Shown in pieces: positions 5,890-12,029 of a DNA stretch of 12,029 nucleotides (the stretch's first letter is position 1; every line of letters starts with the position of its first letter). The notes under the pieces were generated by a model, which saw only the letters and a program-made list of their open reading frames with translations, did not search any database and was not told the origin of the DNA. The translations under genes and the position numbers were made by a program. This DNA is from Chloroflexota bacterium (lineage in GTDB: Bacteria > Chloroflexota > Dormibacteria > Aeolococcales > Aeolococcaceae), in the NCBI GenBank assembly GCA_028287605.1, contig JAQBPI010000059.1, positions 1-12,029 of the forward strand. Reading direction: 5' to 3'.

Positions 5890-8676
5890 CTACCCGATGT
5901 GCTCCGTGGCGATTCGGGTGAGAGCGACTCGGGAATTGATTCCAAGCTTCTCGAAGGCGTGGCGGAGGTGTCCGCTGACGGTGTGAGGGGAGATGTACAG
6001 GCGCTCGGCGACCTCTCTGTTGGTGAGGCCGTCGGCGACCAGCCGGACGACGGCGAGCTCGGAGTCGGTCATCGCCGCCCAACCGTGGAGTGGGCGGCGC
6101 TCGGAGGCCAGGCGACGTCGCACGCCGAGGCGCCGGAGGCGTCGGCGGACTCTCGCCAGATCCCAGCGTGCCCCACAGGCGGCGTGGATGGCGAGGGCGC
6201 TGTCGAGGGCGGCGATGGCCTCATGGGTGCGACCGACTCGGGCCTCGGCGACACCGAGATCCTCGAGGGCGGAGGCCAGTGCGAGCCGTCGCTGACCGGC
6301 CTGCAGGATGGTGACGGCCTGGGCCAGTACTTCGGGGTTGCCGGTGAGCAGGCCCCTGGCGTGGGCGGCGCTGGCGAGGACAGCTGGTACAGCAGGGTTG
6401 ATCTCGCGCCGGCGCTCGGCGGCTGCGGTCGCCGACTCGGCCAGCTCCCGGTCCCCGCCGGCCATGGCGATGCGGACCAGCTGCGGGTCGTCACTCGGGT
6501 CGAGGAGAAACAGCGGAAAGATGGACAGACGCTCCTTCTCGCCCAGGGCAGACAGCCAGCGGAGCGCCTGGGCGGGGTCGCCCCCCGCCTCGGCGTGCAG
6601 AGCCAGGAGCCAGGCTGCCTGGCGCTCGACGCCGGGCACCCCGGACCGGAGCATCACCCTGGCCACGGCCGCGGTCAGGTCGCGTTGGCGCTGGTCGCCC
6701 GTGTGGAGTGCGATGCGGCCGAGAGCCACCACGCCGTCGGCGTCGAGGACGCTGACGACGAGGTGGGCGTGGTCGGGGCTGAAGCGGCCTTCGAGCGCAG
6801 CCGCAGCGTCCCCCAGTTGCCCGAGCTGCAGGAGCTGGCGGGCCCGGTTGGTCTCGAACAGCTGCAGTGCCCGGCCCTGGCGCGCCAGCTGTGCCGAGCG
6901 GATGCCCTCGGTGACCCCGGCCATCGCCTCGTCGTAGCGGTCCATCAGCGCGAGGATCCCGCAGCGGAAGTGTCGGGCCAGCCGGAGCCGGGGGTCCTCG
7001 CCGGCGTCGACACTGGTGCGCAGGGCGGCGTCGACGAGCGCCAGCGCCGTCTCGAAGCGGTCGCAGATGTAGTTCAGCGCGGCCTCGGCCAGCTGCAGGG
7101 TGAAACGGGCGGCGCTGTCGCCGGTGACGTCGACGGCCTCCCTGACCTCGCCGAGGAGGTCACGCGCCTGATCTGGACGGACGGCGACCACCAGGTTGTA
7201 GAGAAGCTGGGCGAGGAGGCGCGCCCGCAGGTCCGGGGGCACCCCCGCCAGGGCGAGCGCCCGGCGACACGAGTCGGCGCGCACCTCGGGTGAGATCGAG
7301 AAGAGGCTGGCGATACTGAGGCGGACCTCGGCCTCCTGCTCCGCGGGGAGCGCCTCGCGAAGGGCGCTGTCGGCGAAGGCCGTGGCCTCGTCCGTTCGAT
7401 TCGCGGCGTGGAGCAGGACGGCAATCCTGGCCACGAGCGGCCCACGCAGAGGGTGACGCTCAGTGGTGAGGTCGAGGGCCCGGCGCGCGAGATCAGCCGC
7501 CTGCCCGGGATCGGTGCTGCGCAGGGCGTCGGAGGCCTTCATCAGGGTGGTGATGGCGACCTCATCGCCGCGTGCAGCGCTCGACGCGAGCTGGGTCGCG
7601 ACCTCGACAGGGAGAGCGCCTGCGGCCAGAAGCGCGGAGGCCACCTGGCGGTCGAGAGCGTGCACAGCCGAGGAGGGTTGGCTGGCGCGCACCTCCTCCC
7701 GGATCAGGTCGTGGGTGAAGCTCAGGGTCTCCCCGCTCTCCGCGAACAGCTCGCTCCCGATGAGCTCGCCGATGGGGTCGAGCAATGCGGAGGCGGCGAC
7801 GGCGAGGACGGCGGCGAGATCGGCAACGGTGAAGCGGCGCCCCATCGACGCCGCCACGGCGGCGACGCTGCGGGCGGAGGGCGTCATCCTGCCGAGTCGC
7901 CGGCGCATGGTGTCGCGCAGCCGTCGAGGGAGCCGTGCGTCGACCAACCTGGCCTGCTGACCGTCGATGTCGAGGAGCCCCTCCTCCCGGAGACCCGAGA
8001 GCAGCTCGATGAGGAGGAAGGGGTTGCCGTGACCGCCCGCAGTGAGCGCGAGGAGGGCGTCGTCTGGTTGAGCGCCGAGGACGTCGGCCGCCAGGAGGGC
8101 GACGGCGGCCTGATCGAGGGGCTGGAGGGACGTCCTGTCGGCGCCGCTGCGCAGCAACGCGGTGATGGCCCGTCCCAGATCGCTGTCGGCCTCGGAGGGG
8201 CGGAAGGCGAGCACCCAGCCGACGGGCAGAGGTGCCAGGCGACCTGGCAGGCTGCGAACCGCCGCCGTGGTGCCGCTGTCCGCCCACTGCAGGTCGTCGA
8301 GGCAGATCACGACCGGCTGGCGCAGCGCGGCCTCCTCGAGGAGCGTCTGGATGTCCTGGAGCAGCCAGTAGCGCTGCTCGGGGGAGGCGTGCGAGTCCCC
8401 GAGGGCAGACCGGTCCAGGAGTGGCGTCGGTCCATCGAACAGGGCGTCCATCAGCACCGCGAGCTGCACGGCGGCATCGACGGGTTCGGCGATGCCGTGA
8501 CCGACGGCGAAGCCGGCTCCCTGGGCGGCCGAGATGACCTCCTCCAGCATCCGGCTCTTGCCGAGTCCCGCCCCGCCCTCGATCAGCCAGGTGGTCCCCA
8601 CACCTGTGCGGAGCCGGTCGAGATGCTCGTGCAGAGACGCCAGTTCGTTGTGCCGGCTGCGCAGGGGGGTCGGCAT
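5890..8676 (-). CDS. LAL-type LuxR-family transcriptional regulator with P-loop ATPase domain, 928 aa
   Basis: Second large ATPase-regulator, same plan as the one at 2280-5276 but clearly divergent. LRSRHNELASL (5-15) precedes Walker A GGAGLGKS (34-41); Walker B is VVICLDDLQWAD (122-133). The ATPase region runs to about residue 270, followed by an Ala/Leu-rich helical region with TPR-like character. The last 60 residues (869-928), MTDSELAVVRLVADGLTNRE then VAERLYISPHTVSGHLRHAF, form a LuxR/GerE helix-turn-helix. The start is ATG at 8676. An in-frame TTG at 8688 would add four residues but overlaps a TATAGT box (8693-8688) that looks like a -10 element, and neither start has a Shine-Dalgarno sequence, so a very short leader is likely. 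The gene is divergent from the enzyme operon beginning at 8825, which makes it the prime candidate regulator of that operon. Confidence 0.9.
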   Translation of the reverse strand: MPTPLRSRHNELASLHEHLDRLRTGVGTTWLIEGGAGLGKSRMLEEVISAAQGAGFAVGHGIAEPVDAAVQLAVLMDALFDGPTPLLDRSALGDSHASPEQRYWLLQDIQTLLEEAALRQPVVICLDDLQWADSGTTAAVRSLPGRLAPLPVGWVLAFRPSEADSDLGRAITALLRSGADRTSLQPLDQAAVALLAADVLGAQPDDALLALTAGGHGNPFLLIELLSGLREEGLLDIDGQQARLVDARLPRRLRDTMRRRLGRMTPSARSVAAVAASMGRRFTVADLAAVLAVAASALLDPIGELIGSELFAESGETLSFTHDLIREEVRASQPSSAVHALDRQVASALLAAGALPVEVATQLASSAARGDEVAITTLMKASDALRSTDPGQAADLARRALDLTTERHPLRGPLVARIAVLLHAANRTDEATAFADSALREALPAEQEAEVRLSIASLFSISPEVRADSCRRALALAGVPPDLRARLLAQLLYNLVVAVRPDQARDLLGEVREAVDVTGDSAARFTLQLAEAALNYICDRFETALALVDAALRTSVDAGEDPRLRLARHFRCGILALMDRYDEAMAGVTEGIRSAQLARQGRALQLFETNRARQLLQLGQLGDAAAALEGRFSPDHAHLVVSVLDADGVVALGRIALHTGDQRQRDLTAAVARVMLRSGVPGVERQAAWLLALHAEAGGDPAQALRWLSALGEKERLSIFPLFLLDPSDDPQLVRIAMAGGDRELAESATAAAERRREINPAVPAVLASAAHARGLLTGNPEVLAQAVTILQAGQRRLALASALEDLGVAEARVGRTHEAIAALDSALAIHAACGARWDLARVRRRLRRLGVRRRLASERRPLHGWAAMTDSELAVVRLVADGLTNREVAERLYISPHTVSGHLRHAFEKLGINSRVALTRIATEHIG

Positions 8677-8687
8677 GGCGGCGGGCA

Positions 8688-8693
8688 ACTATA
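8688..8693 (-). promoter_or_regulatory. Candidate -10 element (TATAGT) of the second LAL gene
   Basis: TATAGT on the minus strand ends 11 bases before ATG 8676, which would place the transcript start only about 4 bases before the codon. No good -35 hexamer is seen at the usual distance. This is the only -10-like box I found in this very GC-rich stretch. Confidence 0.35.
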
Positions 8694-8738
8694 GCGGCCC
8701 TGGTCGCCCCGACTGCCGGCGGATGGCACAAGAAACAG

Positions 8739-8753
8739 CACGATCGTGTCGTG
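8739..8753. promoter_or_regulatory. Candidate operator: CACGATCGTG palindrome plus extra TCGTG half-site
   Basis: CACGATCGTG at 8739-8748 is a perfect 10-bp palindrome, directly followed by a second copy of its right half, TCGTG (8749-8753). It lies in the 148-base gap between the divergent LAL regulator and the enzyme operon, about 46 bases upstream of the regulator's -10-like box and 72 bases before the hydrolase start. The position suits a binding site controlling one or both directions. The binding protein is inferred, not shown. Confidence 0.35.
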
Positions 8754-8813
8754 TCGGCGGCGGGGCCCACCGGCGATTCTGCTCTTGGCCAAGGTTGGCG
8801 GCCCTGGTGAGCA

Positions 8814-8819
8814 GAGGAG
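8814..8819 (+). promoter_or_regulatory. Shine-Dalgarno GAGGAG deciding the alpha/beta hydrolase start
   Basis: GAGGAG ends 5 bases before GTG 8825. An earlier in-frame GTG at 8819 would overlap it, and ATG 8837 lies 17 bases away, so GTG 8825 is the best-supported start. Confidence 0.6.
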
Positions 8820-8824
8820 TGACG

Positions 8825-9664
8825 GTGAGCAGCGACATGCGGATCGGTTTCCGGGCTGTGGACGGGCTGCAGATCCGCTTCGCCGAAAGCGACAGCTCCG
8901 CGAGGCATCGCATCGTGCTGACCAGCCCCTGGCCCGAGAGCCTCATGGCCTTCGAGCGTGTATGGCCACGCCTGTCGAGGACGGCCAGTGTGGTGGCGCT
9001 CGACCTTCCCGGCTTCGGCCGCTCCGAACGACGGACGGAGCTGCTCTCGCCCATGGCGATGAGCGAGTTCCTCGTCAGGCTCCTCGACGAGTGGGGCATC
9101 GAGAACCCGCATCTCGTATGCCCCGACGTCGGAACGACGGCCGCTCTCTTCGCCGCGGCCAACCATCCCGGGCGCGTCCGGAGCCTGGTGGTCGGCAGCG
9201 GCGCCAGCGCGTTCCCGTTGGAGGTCTCGGGAACCCTGAAGGACCTCGTCGACGCGCCCGACATCGACGCGTTCCGATCGCTGGACCCCCGCGAGCTGGT
9301 GCAAGGCGCCGTGTCAGCCATGGGCTCGGCCGCTCCAGCCGCCGACGTGGTCGACGACTACGTCGAGTCGAACATGGGCGACCGCTTCGCCGAGGCCGCC
9401 CGGTACGTCCGCAGCTACCCCGAGCAGCTCCGCCTCCTGGCCGACCTGCTCCCCCAGATCTTCACCCCGGTGCAGATCATCACCGGCCGCTGGGATCCAC
9501 TGGTCCCGCTCGCCAACGCCGAGCACCTCCACGCCCGACTGCCCAACAGCCGGCTCGACGTGCTCGACACCGGCCACTTCGTCTGGGAGGAGGCGCCGGA
9601 CCAGTACGGGGCGATCGTCGCCGCATGGGTCAACGGCTGCTACCTCTCCGGCGGCAGCCGGTGA
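8825..9664 (+). CDS. Alpha/beta hydrolase with aspartate nucleophile (epoxide hydrolase/dehalogenase-like), 279 aa
   Basis: Cytoplasmic alpha/beta-fold hydrolase; no signal peptide is visible. The nucleophile-elbow position reads LVCPDVGTTAALFAA, placing Asp101 where esterases carry Ser in GxSxG. Asp224 in ITGRWDPLVP and His251 in DTGHFVWEE complete an Asp-Asp-His triad, as in epoxide hydrolases and haloalkane/haloacetate dehalogenases. LDLPGFGRSE (59-68) is the usual strand-loop after the oxyanion region. The normal HGxP oxyanion motif is replaced by SPWPES (34-39), marking a distinct subfamily. Residues about 130-200 form the cap. The start GTG 8825 is set by GAGGAG 5 bases upstream. It is the first gene of a plus-strand run, 19 bases before the dehydrogenase. 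The substrate is unknown; an epoxide, halide or activated ester are all possible, and the family name should stay general. Confidence 0.87.
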   Translation: MSSDMRIGFRAVDGLQIRFAESDSSARHRIVLTSPWPESLMAFERVWPRLSRTASVVALDLPGFGRSERRTELLSPMAMSEFLVRLLDEWGIENPHLVCPDVGTTAALFAAANHPGRVRSLVVGSGASAFPLEVSGTLKDLVDAPDIDAFRSLDPRELVQGAVSAMGSAAPAADVVDDYVESNMGDRFAEAARYVRSYPEQLRLLADLLPQIFTPVQIITGRWDPLVPLANAEHLHARLPNSRLDVLDTGHFVWEEAPDQYGAIVAAWVNGCYLSGGSR

Positions 9665-9683
9665 CAGAGGAGTGACACGGAAC

Positions 9684-10418
9684 ATGAGCGGACAACGAGA
9701 TCTCGAGGGCCTGAGCGCCCTGGTCACGGGTGCCACCTCCGGTATCGGCAAGGCGGTTGCCGAGGAGCTCGGACGCCGGGGCGCGGAGGTCATCGTGCAC
9801 GGACGGGACGCCACCCGCGGCGAAGCGGTGGTCGACGCCATCACCACGGAGGGCGGCAGGGCGCGCTTCGTCGCCGCTGACCTCAGCGACCCCGCCCAGC
9901 TCGACGACCTCATCGAACAGGTCGGCGCTGTCGACGTCCTGGTCAACAACGCCGGGTTCTCCTGGTTCGGGCCGACGGCGACGCTCGACGTGGCGACCTT
10001 CGATCGGCTCTTTGCCGCCAACGTCCGGGCGCCGTACTTCCTCGTCGCCGCCCTGGCCCCCAAGATGGCCGCCCGGGGCAGTGGGAGCATCGTCAACCTG
10101 AGCAGCATGGCCGGCCAGATCGGCCTCGCCGGCAGTGCCGCGTACGGCGCCACCAAATCCACGCTGGCGTCGATGACCCGCTCATGGGCGGCTGAGTTCA
10201 GCCCCGCCGGCGTCCGGGTGAACGCCATCGCCCCCGGACCGGTTGTCACCGGTGGCGCCGCCCCCGACCGCATCGAAGCCCTCGGCGCCACCACCATCCT
10301 CGCCCGGGCGGCCCAACCCTCCGAGATCGCCGAGGTGATCGCCTTCCTCGCCTCACCCAAGGCCAGCTACGTGACCGGCGCCGTGATCGCCGCCGACGGG
10401 GGCCGCACCGCCGTCTGA
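9684..10418 (+). CDS. Short-chain dehydrogenase/reductase (SDR, FabG-like), 244 aa
   Basis: Classical SDR: NAD(P)-dependent oxidation or reduction of an alcohol/carbonyl. The Rossmann nucleotide motif TGATSGIG is at 15-22, Asp66 in AADLSD contacts adenine, NNAG is at 88-91 and Asn113 in FAANVRA is the structural catalytic Asn. Ser141 (NLSSMAG), Tyr154 and Lys158 (YGATK) complete the active site, followed by APGPVVT. Arg41 at the end of the second strand (VHGRD) favours NADP(H) over NAD(H), by family knowledge. Length is normal for the FabG-like group. The start ATG 9684 is chosen because the in-frame GTG at 9672 would sit on the Shine-Dalgarno GAGGAG (9667-9672), which is 11 bases from the ATG. 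It lies 19 bases after the hydrolase and 28 bases before the LLM gene, so it is probably cotranscribed. A dedicated role in fatty-acid synthesis is unlikely given these neighbours. Confidence 0.93.
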   Translation: MSGQRDLEGLSALVTGATSGIGKAVAEELGRRGAEVIVHGRDATRGEAVVDAITTEGGRARFVAADLSDPAQLDDLIEQVGAVDVLVNNAGFSWFGPTATLDVATFDRLFAANVRAPYFLVAALAPKMAARGSGSIVNLSSMAGQIGLAGSAAYGATKSTLASMTRSWAAEFSPAGVRVNAIAPGPVVTGGAAPDRIEALGATTILARAAQPSEIAEVIAFLASPKASYVTGAVIAADGGRTAV

Positions 10419-10446
10419 TCGGGCCTTGCGAGTCAAGGGAGTGACA

Positions 10447-11442
10447 ATGCAGATCTCGAGCCAGTTTCAGACCTCTCTCGATTCCCCAGAGCACATCGCC
10501 GTGTCCGAGCGCCTGGGCTACGACCGGGCCTGGCTGCAGGACACCCCGGCGCACAGCCCGGACGTGTGGATGATGCTGGCGCTGGCCGCCGAGCGCACGG
10601 AGAGCATCGGGCTCGGACCAGGCGTACTCGTCCCCACTCTGCGTCATCCAATGGTCACCGCCTCGGGCGCGGCGACGCTCTCAGCCCTGGCGCCGGGTCG
10701 AGTTGCGGTCGCCTTCGGGACCGGGTTCGCCGGCAGCCGGGCGATGGGCGCCAGGCCGAGCACCTGGTCGTATCTGCGCGACTATGTCCACACCTTCCGA
10801 GGCCTGTTGCAGGGCCAGACCGTCGACTGGGATGGCGGCCGCATGCGCATGCTTCATCGCGCCGGCCACGCACCGTCTCGACCCATCGCCATCCCCGTCC
10901 TCATCTCGGCCCTGGGCCCCAAGGGCCTTGCCGTGGCGAGGGAACTGGGCGACGGGCTGTTCACCGTCAACGGCGAGACCGAGTTCGCCAGACACTTCAC
11001 CTGGGCCGCTCTCGGGGTGCACGGCACGGTCCTGGACGAGAGTGAAGAGCTGGACTCGCCCCGGGTACGCGCCGCTGCGGGCCCGGGAAACGCACTCGCA
11101 TACCACGCCACGTACGAATTCGGCGGAGATGTCACGCGGCTGCCCGCCGGCCAGGTGTGGCTGGACATCGTCAACCAGACCCCTGAGCGGGAACGGCATC
11201 TCGCGGTCCACGACCAGCACCTGGCCGGGCTCAACCGCGCTGATGAGGCCGCCTGGGCTGCGGGGAGCTGGGCGGCGATCCCGACCACCACACTGACCGG
11301 ATCGGCGGCACACGTCACCGAGCGCCTCGCCGCGATCGCCGAGCAGGGCATCACGGAGATCGTCTACCAGCCGACCGGGCCGGACATCACCCGCGAGCTG
11401 GAGGCATTCATCACCGCGGCGCGCGCCGTGCTCGTCGGGTGA
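10447..11442 (+). CDS. F420-dependent LLM-class (luciferase-like) oxidoreductase, 331 aa
   Basis: TIM-barrel flavin/deazaflavin oxidoreductase of the bacterial luciferase-like superfamily, most like F420-using members (methylene-tetrahydromethanopterin reductase-like). Diagnostic stretches are ERLGYDRAWLQDTPAHSPDV (21-40), AAERTESIGLGPGVLVPTLR (47-66), HPMVTASGAATLSALAPGR (67-85) and VAFGTGFAGSRAMGARPSTW just after. ALGPKGLAVARELGDGLFT is the typical later barrel strand. The start ATG 10447 has AAGGGAG 5 bases upstream; an in-frame ATG-like start at 10426 is less well placed. F420 rather than FMN is inferred from similarity to actinobacterial family members; no cofactor gene is in the window. 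In this operon it probably acts on the alcohol/ketone or unsaturated product of the hydrolase and dehydrogenase. A monooxygenase role (with reduced FMN) is the main alternative. Confidence 0.9.
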   Translation: MQISSQFQTSLDSPEHIAVSERLGYDRAWLQDTPAHSPDVWMMLALAAERTESIGLGPGVLVPTLRHPMVTASGAATLSALAPGRVAVAFGTGFAGSRAMGARPSTWSYLRDYVHTFRGLLQGQTVDWDGGRMRMLHRAGHAPSRPIAIPVLISALGPKGLAVARELGDGLFTVNGETEFARHFTWAALGVHGTVLDESEELDSPRVRAAAGPGNALAYHATYEFGGDVTRLPAGQVWLDIVNQTPERERHLAVHDQHLAGLNRADEAAWAAGSWAAIPTTTLTGSAAHVTERLAAIAEQGITEIVYQPTGPDITRELEAFITAARAVLVG

Positions 11443-11502
11443 TGCCCGTGCTCACGACCAGCCCGCAACCCCTTGTTCGTTTTCCCACATTGGAGAATCC
11501 TG

Positions 11503-12029
11503 GTGCCAACCACCCCCACCCGTCTGCCCGCGAAGGCCGCGGGAACGTTTGACCTCGGCGGCGATCTCACCATCAACCGGCTCGGCTACGGCACGATACA
11601 GCTGACAGGTCCCGGCTACTGGGGCGACCCGAAGGACCCGGATGAGGCAGTGCGGGTGCTGCGTCGTGCCGTCGAACTCGGCGTGAACTTCATCGACACC
11701 GCGGACGCCTACGGTCCCGCGGTGGCGGAGCAGCTCATCCACACGGCGCTCGCGCCCTATCCGGACGACCTCGTCATCGCCACGAAGGCGGGTCTGACGC
11801 GTCCCGGCCCCGACGACTGGCGTCCGGTCGGGCGGCCGGAGTACCTGCGGCAGCAGCTCGAGATGAGCCTTCGCAACATGGGGCTCGAACGCATTGACCT
11901 GTTCCAACTGCACCGCATCGACCCGCAGGTCCCGCTCGAGGACCAGATCGGCGAGCTCAAGCTCCTGCAGGATGAGGGCAAGATCCGCCACATCGGCATC
12001 AGCGAGGTGAGTGTCGCCGACCTCGTCGC
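11503..12029 (+). CDS. Aldo/keto reductase (partial, C-terminus beyond window)
   Basis: NADPH-dependent carbonyl reductase of the AKR superfamily; 175 codons are present, about 60 percent of a usual protein. All four catalytic residues are visible: Asp65 and Tyr70 in FIDTADAYG, Lys95 in VIATKAGL and His137 in LFQLHRID. INRLGYGTIQL (24-34) is the first barrel strand, and GKIRHIGISEVS near the edge is the usual later strand. The start is GTG 11503, with GGAG (11492-11495) 7 bases upstream; no ATG in this frame fits. The gene lies 60 bases after the LLM gene on the same strand, a wider gap than the others and with a different ribosome-binding context, so it may be the last cotranscribed gene or have its own promoter. 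The substrate is unknown, and the frame remains open at the right edge. Confidence 0.93.
   Translation, partial: MPTTPTRLPAKAAGTFDLGGDLTINRLGYGTIQLTGPGYWGDPKDPDEAVRVLRRAVELGVNFIDTADAYGPAVAEQLIHTALAPYPDDLVIATKAGLTRPGPDDWRPVGRPEYLRQQLEMSLRNMGLERIDLFQLHRIDPQVPLEDQIGELKLLQDEGKIRHIGISEVSVADLV

Noticed and set aside
5860..8694. Long plus-strand open frames of 477 and 428 codons opposite the second LAL gene
   Set aside because: They are antisense to a gene with clear Walker and HTH motifs, and their translations show no domain. Long antisense frames are expected in high-GC DNA.
7562..9304. 580-codon minus-strand frame running from the second LAL gene across the divergent promoter into the plus-strand hydrolase
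   Set aside because: It is out of frame with the LAL gene and antisense to the well-supported hydrolase; the translation is Arg/Pro-rich without domain features.
1..12029. CRISPR array, tRNA/rRNA genes, insertion sequence ends or transposase
   Set aside because: I found no regularly spaced repeats, no cloverleaf-like sequence, and no transposase or integrase reading frame.

Overview
The window is high-GC bacterial DNA with long open genes, many GTG/TTG starts and GC-rich hairpins lacking U-tracts behind genes. An F420-type luciferase-like oxidoreductase, two LAL-type LuxR regulators and an actinobacterial-style VapBC pair point to an actinobacterium or a similar high-GC soil bacterium such as Chloroflexota or Dormibacterota. 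This is inferred from gene content; there is no rRNA or marker gene to fix it.

Left part, all genes on the minus strand. A VapB antitoxin (353-559) overlaps a VapC PIN toxin that runs off the left edge (1-362). A roughly 500-base stretch without an intact gene follows; on the plus strand it carries what may be a frameshifted remnant of a DnaQ/DEDDh exonuclease. Next comes a secreted Ser-His-Asp alpha/beta hydrolase (1059-2105) with a hairpin behind it, then a 998-residue AAA/LuxR (LAL-type) regulator (2280-5276), also ended by a hairpin.

Middle. Between the two large regulators lies a gene-poor stretch (5277-5889). It holds the C-terminal fragment of a NarL/FixJ-type response regulator with an intact-looking helix-turn-helix but no receiver domain. 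A second LAL-type regulator, 928 residues, occupies 5890-8676, with a hairpin just after its stop. The two regulators share the same plan (N-terminal P-loop ATPase, long helical repeat region, C-terminal LuxR helix-turn-helix) but differ clearly in sequence.

Right part, plus strand. Divergent from the second regulator is a tightly spaced run of enzymes: an alpha/beta hydrolase with an aspartate nucleophile (8825-9664), a short-chain dehydrogenase (9684-10418), an F420-dependent LLM-class oxidoreductase (10447-11442) and an aldo/keto reductase cut by the right edge (11503-12029). This looks like a small catabolic or detoxification operon: hydrolysis of an epoxide, halide or ester-like bond followed by redox steps on the alcohol or carbonyl. 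The 148-base divergent intergenic region contains a perfect 10-bp palindrome with an extra half-site, a candidate operator through which the LAL protein might control the operon. The substrate cannot be read from the sequence.
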